Positions 43,802 through 54,260 are shown, numbered from the stretch's first letter. The stretch is 64,000 nucleotides of DNA from Chromatiales bacterium (GCA_016789885.1 JAEUPZ010000032.1:62001-126000); one strand, 5' to 3'. The notes: generated from the sequence alone by a model not told the origin. Made by a program: numbers and translations.

Positions 43802-45193
43802 ATGGCCCTGCCGGTCTTTGCCATCGTCGGCCGTCCCAATGTCGGCAAGTCGACGCTGTTCAACGCCCTGACGGGCACGCGTGATGCCCTGGTGGCCGAC
43901 TACCCCGGCCTGACGCGTGACCGGCTCTATGGCTACGCGGCGGGGCCGCAGGGCACCGCCATCGTTATCGACACCGGCGGACTGACCCGCGAAGCCGCGC
44001 CGCTGGCGGGCCAGGTGGCGAAGCAGGTGACGCTCGCCATCGGCGAGGCCGACGCCGTGGCGCTGGTGGTCGACGGCCGGTCGGGCCCGGTGCCCGAAGA
44101 CGCCGCCATCGTCGATCTCGTGCGGCGCACCGGCAAGCCCGTGCTGCTCGTCGTCAACAAGGCCGAGGGACGGTCAGGCGGGGAGGCGGCCGCGGCCTTC
44201 TACGAGCTCGGTCTCGGCGACCCGCTGCCGGTGTCGGCCCTGCGGGGAGACCACCTCGACGACCTGCTGTCGGCCCTGCACGCACTCTGCCCGCCGAAGC
44301 CGGCCGAGGAGCCGGCGGCGGCGGGTCTTGCCGACGCCGTTCGCATCGCCGTCATCGGTCGCCCCAATGTCGGCAAGTCGACGCTGATCAACCGCTACCT
44401 CGGCGAGGAGCGGCTGCTGACCATGGACGAGGCGGGCACGACCCGCGACAGCGTGAGCGTCGCCTTCAGCCACGACGGCCACGACTTCGTCCTTGTCGAT
44501 ACCGCCGGCATCCGCCGGCGCGCGCGGGTCACCGAGACCATCGAGCGGTTCAGCGTCGTCAAGGCACTGCAGGCCATCGAGGCCGCCGACGCGGTCCTGG
44601 TGCTGCTGGACGCCCGCGACGGCGTCACCGAACAGGACATCTCGCTGCTCGGCCTCGTGCTGGAGCGCGGCCGGGCGCTCGCCATCGGCGTCAACAAGTG
44701 GGACGGGCTTGCGCCGGAGCAGCGGCAGCGCGTGCAGGAGGAGCTGGACCGCCGGCTGGACTTCCTCGAGTTCGCCGACCGGCACTTCATCTCGGCCCGC
44801 CACGGCACGGCCATCTACGACCTGCTGGCGAGCGGCCGGGCCGCCGCGCTGGCCGCGTCGCGGGAGCTGCCGACGCCGGCGCTGAACCAGGTGCTGAAGG
44901 ACGCCGTCGCCGCGTACCCGACGCCCATCGCGAACCGCAGCCGGATCAAGCTGACCTATGCCCACCAGGGTGGCCGGCGGCCACCGCTCGTGGTCATCCA
45001 CGGCAACCAGGTGACGGCGTTGCCCGAGAGCTACAAGCGGTACCTGGTGGGCTGCCTGCGCAAGGCCTTCCGCCTGCGCGGCACCCCGGTGCGCATCGAA
45101 CTCCGCGCCGGCCGGAACCCCTTTGCCGGCAAGCGCAACACGCTGACCCCGCGGCAGATCAAGCGCCGGCGGCGCGTGCGCGGCGGGCGCTAG
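43802..45193 (+). CDS. der: Ribosome-associated GTPase Der (EngA)
   Basis: A 463-residue GTPase with two tandem G domains (both have GRPNVGKSTL at the P-loop: IVGRPNVGKSTLFN and VIGRPNVGKSTLIN), DTGGL and DTAGIRRR G3 motifs, NKAEG and NKWDG G4 motifs, and a C-terminal KH-like domain (PVRIELRAGRNPFAGKRN). It assists 50S subunit maturation. Standard length and position. Confidence 0.97.
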   Translation: MALPVFAIVGRPNVGKSTLFNALTGTRDALVADYPGLTRDRLYGYAAGPQGTAIVIDTGGLTREAAPLAGQVAKQVTLAIGEADAVALVVDGRSGPVPEDAAIVDLVRRTGKPVLLVVNKAEGRSGGEAAAAFYELGLGDPLPVSALRGDHLDDLLSALHALCPPKPAEEPAAAGLADAVRIAVIGRPNVGKSTLINRYLGEERLLTMDEAGTTRDSVSVAFSHDGHDFVLVDTAGIRRRARVTETIERFSVVKALQAIEAADAVLVLLDARDGVTEQDISLLGLVLERGRALAIGVNKWDGLAPEQRQRVQEELDRRLDFLEFADRHFISARHGTAIYDLLASGRAAALAASRELPTPALNQVLKDAVAAYPTPIANRSRIKLTYAHQGGRRPPLVVIHGNQVTALPESYKRYLVGCLRKAFRLRGTPVRIELRAGRNPFAGKRNTLTPRQIKRRRRVRGGR

Positions 45194-45271
45194 GGCGGCG
45201 ATAACCATATAACGAATGGGTCGGGCCGGCCCGTGGGGCCGCGGCGCATAATCGCCGCCGGAGGCCCTGCC

Positions 45272-46435
45272 ATGAACGCCCGCACGACCAAGCCTGTGCT
45301 GAACGTGGTCGCCGGCGCCGGCCCGGCGAGCGTTGCCGCGACCGGTGCCCGCAAGCTCTTCCAGCATCCCGGCCCCTTCGCCATGTTCCGGGGCGGCACC
45401 CTCGAGGGCCCCGTCCTCGCCTACGAGACCTGGGGCGAGCTCAATGCCGCCCGGGACAACGCCGTGCTGATCTTCACCGGCATGTCGCCGTCGGCCCACG
45501 CCGCGTCGTCGCCGGCCGATCCGTCGCCCGGCTGGTGGGAAGAGGTGGTGGGGCCGGGCCGGCCCATCGACACCCGGCGCTTCTTCGTCGTGTGCATGAA
45601 CTCGCTGGGCAGCTGCTTCGGTTCCACGGGGCCTGCTTCCATCGACCCGCGCACCGGCCGGCCTTACCGCCTGAACTTCCCCGTGCTGTCCCTCGAGGAC
45701 GTGGCCAGCGCCGGCCGCGCGCTGGTGGCGCACCTCGGCATCACGTCGCTGCACGCGCTCGTGGGGCCCAGCATGGGCGGCATGACCTCGCTGGCCTTCG
45801 CCATCCAGTTCCCGGGGCTTGCCCGCAACCTGCTGCTGCTCTCGACGGCGGCGCGCTCGCTGCCGTTCGCCATCGCGCTGCGCTCGCTGCAGCGGGAGAT
45901 GATCCGCCGTGATCCCGACTGGCTGCACGGCGAGTACCCGCCGGGGGCCGGGCCCATCACCGGCATGCGGCTCGCCCGCAAGCTCGGCATGCTGACCTAC
46001 CGCTCGGCGCGGGAGTGGGAGCAGCGCTTCGGGCGCGAGCGGGTCGAGGGCGAGCGCCAGGCCGGTGACGCCTTCGCCGTGGACTTCGAGGTGGAGGCCT
46101 ACCTCGAGGCCCACGCGCAGAAGTTCACGGGCCAGTTCGACGCCAACTGCTACCTGTACCTTTCCCGCGCCAGCGACCTCTTCGACGTGGCCGACCACGG
46201 TGGCTCCCTCGAGGCGGGCCTGGCCCGGGTGCAGGCGGAGCGCGTCGGGGTGATCGGCGTCGAGACGGACTTCCTCTTCCCGCTGCACCAGCAGCAGGAG
46301 CTGGGGCGTCTGCTGGCGGCACCGGGACGCGAGGTGCAGCTCACCGAGCTGCCGTCGCTGCAGGGTCACGACGCGTTCCTCGTCGACATGGACCGCTTCC
46401 GGCCGCCCATCGCCGCGTTCTTCGCGCCCCGCTGA
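45272..46435 (+). CDS. metX: MetX-family alpha/beta hydrolase-fold acyltransferase, serine O-succinyltransferase-like
   Basis: A 387-residue homolog of homoserine O-acyltransferases. Nucleophile serine in GPSMGGMTSLAFA, substrate motif NSLGSCFGSTGPASIDP, oxyanion region FTGMSPSAHA, Asp/His of the triad near DFLFPLHQQ and SLQGHDAFLVD. The NSLGSCFGSTGPAS and ALRSLQREMIRRDPDW segments look more like the L-serine O-succinyltransferases described from Xanthomonadales than classical MetX. It could therefore feed cysteine rather than methionine synthesis. ATG 45272 has the family start; substrate not provable by eye. Sits alone between der and convergent xseA. Confidence 0.85.
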   Translation: MNARTTKPVLNVVAGAGPASVAATGARKLFQHPGPFAMFRGGTLEGPVLAYETWGELNAARDNAVLIFTGMSPSAHAASSPADPSPGWWEEVVGPGRPIDTRRFFVVCMNSLGSCFGSTGPASIDPRTGRPYRLNFPVLSLEDVASAGRALVAHLGITSLHALVGPSMGGMTSLAFAIQFPGLARNLLLLSTAARSLPFAIALRSLQREMIRRDPDWLHGEYPPGAGPITGMRLARKLGMLTYRSAREWEQRFGRERVEGERQAGDAFAVDFEVEAYLEAHAQKFTGQFDANCYLYLSRASDLFDVADHGGSLEAGLARVQAERVGVIGVETDFLFPLHQQQELGRLLAAPGREVQLTELPSLQGHDAFLVDMDRFRPPIAAFFAPR

Positions 46436-46441
46436 GCCGCC

Positions 46442-47842
46442 TTACTCGCCACCCTCCGGTGGCAGGACCTCGACGACCGTCGCGGTGACGCTGCCCCGGG
46501 CGAGCCGCGCGGTGACGGCGTCGCCCCGGCGCAGCGCGCCGGCGTCGCGCACCACCGTGCCGTCGGCCGCCAGGACGATGGCGTAGCCGCGTTCCAGCGT
46601 CTGCAACGGGCTGACGGCGTTGAGCCGTCCCGCGACGCCGGCCAGCGTCAGCCCCGTCGCCCGCAGCCGTGCCCGCAGGGCCAGGGTGAGCCGCGCCCGG
46701 CCGGCCTGCAGGCGGTCGCGGGTGACCGCGACGCGCAGCGCTGGCGAGGCCCGGTGCAGGCGGCGCTCGAGTCCCTGCCAGCGCAGCGCGTCGACCTGCA
46801 GCCGGCGGGCGAGGCTCCGCCGCAGGCGCTGGCCGAGTTCGTCGAGCCGCTGGGCCGATTGCCGCAGCCGGTAGCCGGGATCGGCGCGCCGCAGCCTGGC
46901 CGTGATGGTGGCGAGCTTTCGCTGCTCCGCCAGCAGCCGACGCCGGACGGCCGCCTGGCTGCGGGCGGCCAGGCGTTCGACCCGGCGTGCCCACTCACTG
47001 CTGTCCGGAACCACGAGCTCGGCGGCGCCGGAGGGCGTCGGTGCCCGCAGGTCGGCGGCGAGATCCGCGAGGGTCACGTCGATCTCGTGGCCCACGCCCG
47101 ACACCACGGGGATCGGCGAGGCGGCGATGGCGCGGGCGACGATCTCCTCGTTGAAGGCCCACAGGTCCTCCAGGGAGCCGCCCCCGCGGGCGACGATGAG
47201 CACGTCGCACTCGGCCCGCGCGGCCGCCGTCTCCAGGGCCGCGACGATCTCGTGTTTCGCGCCTTCCCCCTGGACCGCGACGGGATACAGCACCACCGGC
47301 ACCGCGGCAAAGCGCCGCCGCAGGACGTTGAGGACGTCGCGGATCGCCGCACCCGTCGGCGAGGTGATGACGCCGATGCAGCGGGGCAGGGCGGGCAGCG
47401 GCCGCTTGCGCTCCGGGGCGAACAGGCCCTCGGCCGTGAGCCGGGCGATGAGGGCCTCGAGCCGCTGGCGGAGCAGGCCGTCGCCCGCCGCCTCGAGGTG
47501 CTCCAGGATCAGCTGGAAGTCGCCCCGCGGCTCGTAGAGGCTCACGCGGCCATGGCCGAGCACCGTCTGCCCGTTGGCCGGCGCGAACCGGACGCCGCGG
47601 TTGGCGCCGCGGAACATCACGCAGCGGACCTGGGCCTGCTCGTCCTTCAGCGTCAGGTACCAGTGGCCCGATGCCGGGCGCGCCAGGTTCGAGACCTCGC
47701 CGCTGATCCAGACCGCCGGCAGGTCGCCCTCCAGCAGCCGGCGCGCCATGCGGTTCAGCTCCGAGACGCTGAGCGCGCGCTCGGGCCGGGCGCCGTTGGC
47801 GGCGCTGCGGGGGGCTGGCCAGTCGCCGGGCGGGCGGGGCAT
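46442..47842 (-). CDS. xseA: Exodeoxyribonuclease VII large subunit
   Basis: A 466-residue nuclease subunit. N-terminal OB fold with [44 protein letters not shown], catalytic region [81 protein letters not shown], then a long coiled-coil and C-terminal domain. Start at 47842 ([11 protein letters not shown]); xseB is not adjacent. Convergent with metX, divergent from guaB. Confidence 0.95.
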   Translation of the reverse strand: MPRPPGDWPAPRSAANGARPERALSVSELNRMARRLLEGDLPAVWISGEVSNLARPASGHWYLTLKDEQAQVRCVMFRGANRGVRFAPANGQTVLGHGRVSLYEPRGDFQLILEHLEAAGDGLLRQRLEALIARLTAEGLFAPERKRPLPALPRCIGVITSPTGAAIRDVLNVLRRRFAAVPVVLYPVAVQGEGAKHEIVAALETAAARAECDVLIVARGGGSLEDLWAFNEEIVARAIAASPIPVVSGVGHEIDVTLADLAADLRAPTPSGAAELVVPDSSEWARRVERLAARSQAAVRRRLLAEQRKLATITARLRRADPGYRLRQSAQRLDELGQRLRRSLARRLQVDALRWQGLERRLHRASPALRVAVTRDRLQAGRARLTLALRARLRATGLTLAGVAGRLNAVSPLQTLERGYAIVLAADGTVVRDAGALRRGDAVTARLARGSVTATVVEVLPPEGGE

Positions 47843-47962
47843 GGGGCGGTGCGGTGGCGGGCGGGGCGGGCAGTTTACGCGGTCGGCCGGGCCGCGTACC
47901 ATTTCAAACCCGTGGCCGCAGCGTCCCATGGCCCGGGCTTACCTGCCGGGCAAAAGGGAAGT

Positions 47963-49432
47963 ATGCGACTCAGCCACGACGCCCTCACCTTCGACGACGT
48001 ACTGCTGCAGCCCGCCTACTCGGAGCTCCTGCCCCGGGAAGCCGACCTGCAGACCCGCGTCACGCGCGGCATCGTCCTCAACATCCCGCTGCTGTCCGCC
48101 GCCATGGACACGGTCACCGAGGCCCGCCTCGCCATCACCCTGGCGCAGGAAGGGGGCCTCGGCATCATCCACAAGAACATGACGCCCGAGGCGCAGGCCG
48201 CCGAGGTCGCCCGGGTCAAGAAGTACGAGAGCGGCATCGTCAGCGACCCCATCACCGTGTCGCCCGAGCAGACCGTGGGCGAAGTGCTCTCCATCACCCG
48301 TGCCCGGGGCTTCTCCGGCATGCCGGTGGTGGAGAAGGGCCGGACGGTCGGCATCGTCACGAACCGCGACCTGCGCTTCGAGACGCGGCTCGACGCCCCG
48401 GTGTCGCTGGTCATGACGCCGAAGGAGCGGCTGGTCACGGTGCGCGAGGGCGCCGACAAGAACGAGGTCCTCGACCTGCTGCAGAAGCACCGCATCGAGA
48501 AGGTGCTGGTGGTGAACGACCAGTTCCAGCTGCGCGGCATGATCACCGCGAAGGACTTCCAGAAGGCCAAGGACTACCCGCTGGCCTGCAAGGACCCCCG
48601 CGGCGCGCTGCGCGTCGGCGCCGCCGTCGGCACCGGCGGTGACACGCCGCTGCGCGTGAAGCTGCTCATCGAGGCGGGCGTCGACGTGCTCGTCGTCGAT
48701 ACCGCCCACGGCCATTCGAAGGGCGTGCTGGACCGCGTGCGCGCCATCAAGCGCGAATACCCCGACGTGCAGGTCATCGGCGGCAACATCGCCACCGGCG
48801 AGGCCGCCAAGGCGCTGGTGGCTGCCGGCGCCGACGGCGTGAAGGTGGGCGTCGGTCCCGGCTCCATCTGCACGACACGCATCGTCTCCGGCGTCGGCGT
48901 GCCGCAGATCTCGGCCGTGGCCGAGGTGGCCGACGCGCTGGCCGGCACCGACGTGCCGCTCATCGCCGACGGCGGCATCCGTTATTCCGGCGACCTGGCC
49001 AAGGCCATCGCGGCGGGCGCCTACTGCACCATGATCGGCGGGCTCTTCGCCGGCACCGAGGAGGCGCCGGGCGACGTCGAGCTGTACCAGGGGCGCTCGT
49101 ACAAGTCGTACCGGGGCATGGGTTCGCTGGGCGCCATGGCCCAGCGGCACGGCTCCGCCGACCGCTACTTCCAGGACGCCAGCGAAGAGCTCGAAAAGCT
49201 CGTGCCCGAGGGCATCGAGGGCCGCGTGCCGTACAAGGGCACCCTCGTCGCCATCGTCCACCAGCTCGTCGGCGGCCTGCGGGCGGCCATGGGCTACACC
49301 GGCTGCCGCAACATCACCGAGATGCGCACGCTGCCGAAGTTCGTGCGCATCACCGGCGCGGGCATCCGCGAGAGCCACGTCCACGACGTGATGATCACCA
49401 AGGAACCGCCGAACTACCGGACCGAGCTGTGA
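47963..49432 (+). CDS. guaB: Inosine-5'-monophosphate dehydrogenase
   Basis: A 489-residue enzyme oxidising IMP to XMP, the rate-limiting step of GMP synthesis. [17 protein letters not shown] start, two CBS domains between about 95 and 205, catalytic cysteine in [16 protein letters not shown], flap region [20 protein letters not shown], and the C-terminal [20 protein letters not shown] ribosome-binding sequence precedes ATG 47963. Overlaps guaA by 4 bases. Confidence 0.97.
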   Translation: MRLSHDALTFDDVLLQPAYSELLPREADLQTRVTRGIVLNIPLLSAAMDTVTEARLAITLAQEGGLGIIHKNMTPEAQAAEVARVKKYESGIVSDPITVSPEQTVGEVLSITRARGFSGMPVVEKGRTVGIVTNRDLRFETRLDAPVSLVMTPKERLVTVREGADKNEVLDLLQKHRIEKVLVVNDQFQLRGMITAKDFQKAKDYPLACKDPRGALRVGAAVGTGGDTPLRVKLLIEAGVDVLVVDTAHGHSKGVLDRVRAIKREYPDVQVIGGNIATGEAAKALVAAGADGVKVGVGPGSICTTRIVSGVGVPQISAVAEVADALAGTDVPLIADGGIRYSGDLAKAIAAGAYCTMIGGLFAGTEEAPGDVELYQGRSYKSYRGMGSLGAMAQRHGSADRYFQDASEELEKLVPEGIEGRVPYKGTLVAIVHQLVGGLRAAMGYTGCRNITEMRTLPKFVRITGAGIRESHVHDVMITKEPPNYRTEL

Positions 49433-51036
49433 GCGCCGCAGTGGCCGGGACCGGCACGGCGCCCGCCGAGCGGCGCATCCTGATCCTCGATTTCGGCTCG
49501 CAGTACACGCAGCTCATCGCGCGGCGTGTGCGCGAGGCGGGCGTCTACAGCGAGCTGCTGCCCTGGGACGCGAGCGACGCCGAGATCCGGGCCTTTGCGC
49601 CGGCTGGCATCATCCTCTCTGGCGGGCCCGAGTCCGTCGTGCCGGGCGCTGGCGACGTGACGCCGGTGATCCCGCCCGAGGTCTTCGCCCTCGGCGTGCC
49701 GGTGCTCGGCATCTGCTACGGCATGCAGGCCATGGCAGCCCAGCTCGGCGGCGCCGTCGAGGCGAGCAGCCACCGGGAGTTCGGCCTGGCGGTCGTCAAC
49801 CCCGCGGCGTCGAACCGGCTGCTCGACGGCCTCGCCGGGGCCCGCAACCCCGATGGGGTGCCGGCCATGAACGTCTGGATGAGCCACGGCGACCGGGTGG
49901 CACGGCTGCCGCCGGGGTTCACCGCCATCGCCAGCACGCCGAACGCGCCCTGCGCCGGCATGGCCGACGAGTCGCGCTGCTACTACGGCCTGCAGTTCCA
50001 CCCCGAGGTCACCCACACCGAGCAGGGCCAGCAGATCCTCGAGCGCTTCGTGCGCGACATCTGCGGCTGCCCGGACACCTGGCGGCCCGGCAACATCATC
50101 GCCAGCCACGTCGAGGGCGTGCGGGCCCGGGTCGGCAAGGGGCGCGTGCTGCTCGGCCTCTCCGGCGGCGTCGATTCCTCCGTCGTGGCGGCGCTGCTGC
50201 ACCGGTCCATCGGTGACCAGCTGGTCTGCGTCTTCGTCGACACCGGGCTGCTGCGCCAGGACGAGGGCGACCAGGTCATGGCCGTGTTCGCGAAGCACCT
50301 CGGCGTGCGGGTGATCCGCGTCAACGCCGAGGCGCGGTTCCTCACGGCGCTGGCCGGCGTCACCGACCCGGAGGCCAAGCGCAAGATCATCGGCCGGCTC
50401 TTCGTCGAGGTCTTCGACGAGGAGGCCGCGAAGATCGACGGCGTCGGGTGGCTGGCCCAGGGCACCATCTACCCCGACGTCATCGAGTCGGCGGGCTCGC
50501 GCACCGGCAAGGCCCACGTCATCAAGTCCCACCACAACGTCGGCGGCCTGCCCGAGCACATGAAGCTCAAGCTCGTCGAGCCGCTGCGTGACCTCTTCAA
50601 GGACGAGGTGCGCCGCATCGGCGTCGAGCTCGGCCTGCCGGCGGAGATGGTCTACCGCCACCCGTTCCCGGGCCCGGGCCTCGGCGTTCGCATCCTCGGC
50701 GAGGTCCGCAAGGAGTTCGCCGACCTGCTGCGCAAGGCCGACGCCATCTACATCGACGAGCTGCGTGCCCAGGGGCTCTACGACCAGGTGAGCCAGGCCT
50801 TCGCTGTGTTCCTGCCGGTGAAGTCCGTCGGCGTCATGGGCGACGGGCGGCGCTACGACTATGTCGTGGCGCTCCGCGCCGTCGAGACCATCGACTTCAT
50901 GACGGCCCGCTGGGCGAGGCTCCCCTACGACTTCCTCGACCACGTCTCGCGCCGGATCATCAACGAGGTGCCCGGCATCTCGCGGGTGACCTACGACATC
51001 TCCGGCAAGCCGCCGGCCACGATCGAGTGGGAGTGA
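49429..51036 (+). CDS. guaA: GMP synthase (glutamine-hydrolysing)
   Basis: A 535-residue two-domain amidotransferase converting XMP to GMP. Class I glutaminase domain with [18 protein letters not shown], nucleophile in [16 protein letters not shown] and [14 protein letters not shown]-pyrophosphatase P-loop [17 protein letters not shown]-terminal dimerisation domain ending [18 protein letters not shown]. It starts at GTG overlapping guaB. The 3' end is intact and marks the left border of the integrated element. Confidence 0.97.
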   Translation: MSAAVAGTGTAPAERRILILDFGSQYTQLIARRVREAGVYSELLPWDASDAEIRAFAPAGIILSGGPESVVPGAGDVTPVIPPEVFALGVPVLGICYGMQAMAAQLGGAVEASSHREFGLAVVNPAASNRLLDGLAGARNPDGVPAMNVWMSHGDRVARLPPGFTAIASTPNAPCAGMADESRCYYGLQFHPEVTHTEQGQQILERFVRDICGCPDTWRPGNIIASHVEGVRARVGKGRVLLGLSGGVDSSVVAALLHRSIGDQLVCVFVDTGLLRQDEGDQVMAVFAKHLGVRVIRVNAEARFLTALAGVTDPEAKRKIIGRLFVEVFDEEAAKIDGVGWLAQGTIYPDVIESAGSRTGKAHVIKSHHNVGGLPEHMKLKLVEPLRDLFKDEVRRIGVELGLPAEMVYRHPFPGPGLGVRILGEVRKEFADLLRKADAIYIDELRAQGLYDQVSQAFAVFLPVKSVGVMGDGRRYDYVVALRAVETIDFMTARWARLPYDFLDHVSRRIINEVPGISRVTYDISGKPPATIEWE

Positions 51037-51047
51037 TTAGGTGCCTT

Positions 51048-51064
51048 TCGCGGTCTATCCGCGA
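51048..51064. repeat. Short inverted repeat just after guaA
   Basis: TCGCGG-TCTAT-CCGCGA is a perfect 6-bp stem, extended weakly by outer TTTCG/CGAAA arms to 51073. No T tract follows, so it is a weak terminator candidate; it could also be part of the crossover region. Confidence 0.4.
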
Positions 51065-51151
51065 CCCACGAAATAGTAACCTAAGTCACTGAATAATAAT
51101 AAATAACCTTTCTGAGCCTATCGCCATCTATCGGCACCAAGCGGCCCAATC

Positions 51152-51321
51152 TGACGGTAAAACTGACGGTATGGGTTTCCGGCACGCCAAAATGACCTGA
51201 TATTTACCGTCACACGGTTGACGGTAAGGCAGACAAAGAAACTGCAGAATTTCAGGGAAAAAATGCCAGAAACCCGTGATTTCCGCGGTGCGGATTGAGA
51301 GAAACAGGTTTCTGACGGTAA
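51152..51321. repeat. Five TGACGGTA repeats, candidate integrase arm-binding sites
   Basis: TGACGGTA(A/T) occurs at 51152, 51164, 51219 and 51313 on the plus strand and inverted (TTACCGTCA) at 51204-51212. Clustered short repeats flanking an integrase gene are the usual look of arm-type sites bound by the integrase N-terminal domain. They also may bind an excisionase. Confidence 0.6.
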
Positions 51322-51352
51322 AATTGGGGCCGCGCCAGAACGGGGGCCCGCC

Positions 51353-52609
51353 ATGCTTACCGACATCGCCCTGAAGAAGCTCAAACCCCGGGAAAAGCCG
51401 TACAAAGTGACGGACCGGGATGGGATGTACGTGACGGTCTCGCCGGCCGGGACGATCACGTTCCGGTTCGACTACCGGATCAGCAACAGGCGCGAGACCC
51501 TCACCTTGGGGCGCTACGGCCCGGCGGGGCTCTCCCTGTCCGCCGCCCGCGAGAAGTGCATCGCTGCCCGGAACACGCTCGCCCAGGGGCACTCACCGGC
51601 CCGGGTGAAGCAGCGGGAGAAGCGCCAGCTGGCAGCCGCCCAGACACTGGGCCAGTTCGCCACGAAGTGGCTGGACGAGGGCCCGATGGCGGAGAGCACC
51701 CGCACCATGCGCAAGGGTATCTACCGGCGCGAGGTCGAACCCGAACTCTCGAACCGCCTGCTGCCGGAGGTGTCGTCGGACGACGTGCGCATCCTGTGCC
51801 TCAAGATCAAGAACCGGGGGTCGCCCGCGACAGCGATCCACGTCCGGGACATCGTGAAGGGCATCTACAACTTCGCGAACCTGCACGGGCACAAGGTGCC
51901 GAACCCGGCCAACGAGGTGGCGCCGACATCCATCGCCACGTTCAAGCCGCGCGAACGTGCGCTCAGCCCCGAGGAGATCCGGATCGCGTTCACGCTGATC
52001 GACAAGGTGTCGTTCGCTCATATCCACCGCCTGGCGCTGCGGATGATCCTGCTGACCCTGGTGCGCAAGAGCGAGCTGGCGAAGGCGATGTGGAGCGAGA
52101 TCGACTTCGACAAGGGCATCTGGACGATTCCGAAGGAACGCATGAAGGCGCGCCGGCCGCACAGCGTCTATCTGTCGCGCCAGGCGCTGGAGATCTTCAC
52201 CGCGCTGAAGCTGATGGCCGGAAGCTCGCCCTACGTATTCCCGTCCCGTTATGACGCCGATGTTCACATCGCCGCGAGCACGCTCAATCGCGTCACGTCG
52301 CAGATTGCCGAGAAGGCCAAGGCGGAGAATCTGCCGCTGGAGATGTTCACGGTTCACGACCTGCGCCGGACCGGCTCGACAATCCTCAACGAGATGGGCT
52401 TCAACCGCGACTGGATCGAGAAGGCGCTCGCGCACGAGCGCAACGAGTCATCGCGCGGCACGTACAACCGCGCCCAGTACGCCGAGCAGCGGCGGCACAT
52501 GCTGCAGGAATGGGCGGACATGATCGACGCGTGGGTGGCGGGCAATACGCACACGCCGGTACTGCTGCCATCGTCGATGAAGGTGATCGCGGCGCAGGCA
52601 CTGACATAG
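51353..52609 (+). CDS. int: P4-type tyrosine site-specific integrase
   Basis: A 418-residue recombinase. N-terminal arm-binding DUF4102-type domain (ALKKLKPREKPYKVTDRDGMYVTVSPAGTI, residues 1-90), core-binding domain about 95-190, catalytic domain with R238 (LVRKSELAKAMWSEID), H335-xx-R338 (VHDLRRTG), H361 (LAHER) and the nucleophile tyrosine at about 371 in GTYNRAQY. This inserts and excises the element at guaA. It is transcribed away from guaA, toward the element. A divergent-looking AT-rich promoter region lies upstream. Confidence 0.93.
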   Translation: MLTDIALKKLKPREKPYKVTDRDGMYVTVSPAGTITFRFDYRISNRRETLTLGRYGPAGLSLSAAREKCIAARNTLAQGHSPARVKQREKRQLAAAQTLGQFATKWLDEGPMAESTRTMRKGIYRREVEPELSNRLLPEVSSDDVRILCLKIKNRGSPATAIHVRDIVKGIYNFANLHGHKVPNPANEVAPTSIATFKPRERALSPEEIRIAFTLIDKVSFAHIHRLALRMILLTLVRKSELAKAMWSEIDFDKGIWTIPKERMKARRPHSVYLSRQALEIFTALKLMAGSSPYVFPSRYDADVHIAASTLNRVTSQIAEKAKAENLPLEMFTVHDLRRTGSTILNEMGFNRDWIEKALAHERNESSRGTYNRAQYAEQRRHMLQEWADMIDAWVAGNTHTPVLLPSSMKVIAAQALT

Positions 52610-52678
52610 CCAAATCATTGTTCCGCTGGCTGGCAGTCAATTCTGGCGCTGATTGCTAGCAGGCGTGCGCGGTGGTTC

Positions 52679-53089
52679 TTATCCGAGCCAGCGCCGTAGC
52701 CAGTCTTTCAAGCCACCTTTCTCCGGAGACGCCGGCTTGCCATCGAAGTGCCGCTCGCGTTCCTGTCGATCCCATTCCTTGCCATCCTGAATCTGCTTCT
52801 TCGACCACTTGGCCGCCCACGCAACGGTCCCGTGTCGTATGAAGTAGTGCGACTGACACGGCAAGTTCCATGAGCCAATGGACGGCTGGAGGGTCGGCTT
52901 GCCTTCCGATTCGGCGTATCGCCAGCCCCCTGGCTTCAGCGGAGTCACAATCGTGCTTCCGCAGCCACAGCAGCAGAGATGAGATGCCGTCGCGTACTTC
53001 TTGGAGACGTAGAGGACGCCCGACGAGAGCGCCCGCGGGATGAACTCGACGTGCTGAACAGATACGACCTCAATCCGACTCATGATCAA
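52679..53089 (-). CDS. DUF6527-family zinc-binding protein of ubiquitin-like cassette
   Basis: A 136-residue protein. The core has a likely metal site: H37-x-CCCGCG (C39-C43), plus C78-xx-H81 in LPCQSHYFIRHGTV; the frame SHLCCCGCGSTIVTPL ... WNLPCQSHYFI matches the DUF6527 pattern as I recall it. The C-terminal half is basic (WSKKQIQDGKEWDRQERERHF). Such genes sit beside ThiF/E1-like and multiubiquitin genes in other bacteria. The ATG overlaps the E1-like gene by 20 bases (14 if ATG 53083 is used). Biochemical role not established here. Confidence 0.72.
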   Translation of the reverse strand: MIMSRIEVVSVQHVEFIPRALSSGVLYVSKKYATASHLCCCGCGSTIVTPLKPGGWRYAESEGKPTLQPSIGSWNLPCQSHYFIRHGTVAWAAKWSKKQIQDGKEWDRQERERHFDGKPASPEKGGLKDWLRRWLG

Positions 53090-54260
53090 CGTCCGTAGTG
53101 ACGAGGTTCGATCGAACCGTGTAAAGGAGCTGCCGCTCTCGCGCCGTATCCTGGTAGAAGCCCATCAGCTTCTTCCACTTCTGGACTGCCAGGGTGGCGT
53201 TAAGCATGTTCAGGTCAGCTACTTGGATGTTGCGCTCATACAGATCCGTCGCCGTCGAGCCATCGAGCGACATGTTTGCACGCGCGGCCAACCGATTGTC
53301 AGCCTGGCTCGTTGTCACGCGCAGGATTCCGCCGATCGTTGCGTTGGTTTCGAATAGGCCCATCCCGACGTCGATGAACGTGATACCGAAGTCCTCCAGG
53401 CTCTGAACAATCAAGCGCTTTGCGGGATTCGCATCGATGCAAAGGAATACGAATCCCATGCCACGGAGAGAATCGACGTTCGTTGAGTCGATGTACTGCG
53501 GGTGAGCAACGACGCGCTTGTGAAGCGCTGAGTACCGCGCCCGAAGGTAATCCACTTTGTAGGGCTGAGCCCTAAGCTCCTCTATAGACGCCGCCCCTGG
53601 CGCACGAAATGCGTTATGCGACGAGAAGACATCGCCGTCGAAGAGGTGAATCTCGTTCACCGGCGTCTTGGCCACTAGATCGAGAACATATGAACCTGTT
53701 CCCCCAGTACCTACAATCGCCACCCGTTCAACAGCGAGCTTCGCCGTGATCATGTTGATCTCGGCCCGCGCCGAGGCGGTGTCCAAGTAGCAGAAGGGCG
53801 AGGTGTCGTCGTCCGGAGGCACGACTCGCCTCGTCAATGGCGTTGCGTCAGGCTCAATCGCTGCAGCGTGGGAGCAGATGTATGACGTGTATGTCTGGAT
53901 CTTCCGCGTATGACTCGGATACTGCCCCGAGGTGGGTTTGGCCGAGAACTGAAACGATGTCGTCCGAGTTGGCGTGATCTGCTGTGCATGCGGTGACGCG
54001 CCAAAAGACGCGACGGGCTGGCCATCGCGCGTATGCGGCATTTCCCCTGCGAAGAAGACGACATGTGTATCCGGCGGGCCAACCACATCCCCGCCAATCA
54101 CGATGGGCGCGACGATAATTCCATCGCGACGGACAGTTCCCGTTGCCGTGACGTACGGAATGTCCTCGACGACGAGGTTCGCTCCTGAGATCCCGACGGC
54201 GTAGCCTTCGTCCCTCAGTGCGCGAAGGTCGTCATTACGATCGATTAGTGGGTGTGACAT
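53070..54260 (-). CDS. E1-like ThiF adenylyltransferase with N-terminal DUF6791-like domain
   Basis: A 396-residue protein. Residues about 5-145 are a DUF6791-like region (LRALRDEGYAVGISGANLVV ... PDTHVVFFAGEMPHT). The ThiF/E1 Rossmann domain starts at about 177: VAIVGTGGTGSYVLDLVAKT (ATP-binding loop 184-189), then EIHLFDGDVFSSHNAFR with D208 and D210, and FVFLCIDANPAKRL. Only three cysteines exist (129, 157, 274) and none follows residue 274, so the usual C-terminal E1 catalytic Cys is absent. Overlaps the Ubl gene by 26 bases and the DUF6527 gene by 20, so the three form a tight operon. Predicted to activate the Ubl by adenylation. Confidence 0.8.
   Translation of the reverse strand: MSHPLIDRNDDLRALRDEGYAVGISGANLVVEDIPYVTATGTVRRDGIIVAPIVIGGDVVGPPDTHVVFFAGEMPHTRDGQPVASFGASPHAQQITPTRTTSFQFSAKPTSGQYPSHTRKIQTYTSYICSHAAAIEPDATPLTRRVVPPDDDTSPFCYLDTASARAEINMITAKLAVERVAIVGTGGTGSYVLDLVAKTPVNEIHLFDGDVFSSHNAFRAPGAASIEELRAQPYKVDYLRARYSALHKRVVAHPQYIDSTNVDSLRGMGFVFLCIDANPAKRLIVQSLEDFGITFIDVGMGLFETNATIGGILRVTTSQADNRLAARANMSLDGSTATDLYERNIQVADLNMLNATLAVQKWKKLMGFYQDTARERQLLYTVRSNLVTTDVDHESD

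Larger units (their letters stand above)
51037..51352. other. AT-rich gene-free spacer with likely attL region between guaA and integrase
   Basis: 316 bases without an open gene. It contains a short hairpin (51048-51064), an AT-rich run at about 51070-51110 (CACTGAATAATAATAAATAACC) and the TGACGGTA repeats. The left attachment core is expected near the guaA stop, but the second copy is not in view, so the exact core cannot be named. Confidence 0.6.

Noticed and set aside
44174..46369. 731-codon minus frame over der and metX
   Set aside because: Antisense shadow of two clear genes.
46754..47962. Long in-frame extension upstream of guaB
   Set aside because: It runs antisense to xseA; the GuaB family start and RBS are at 47963.
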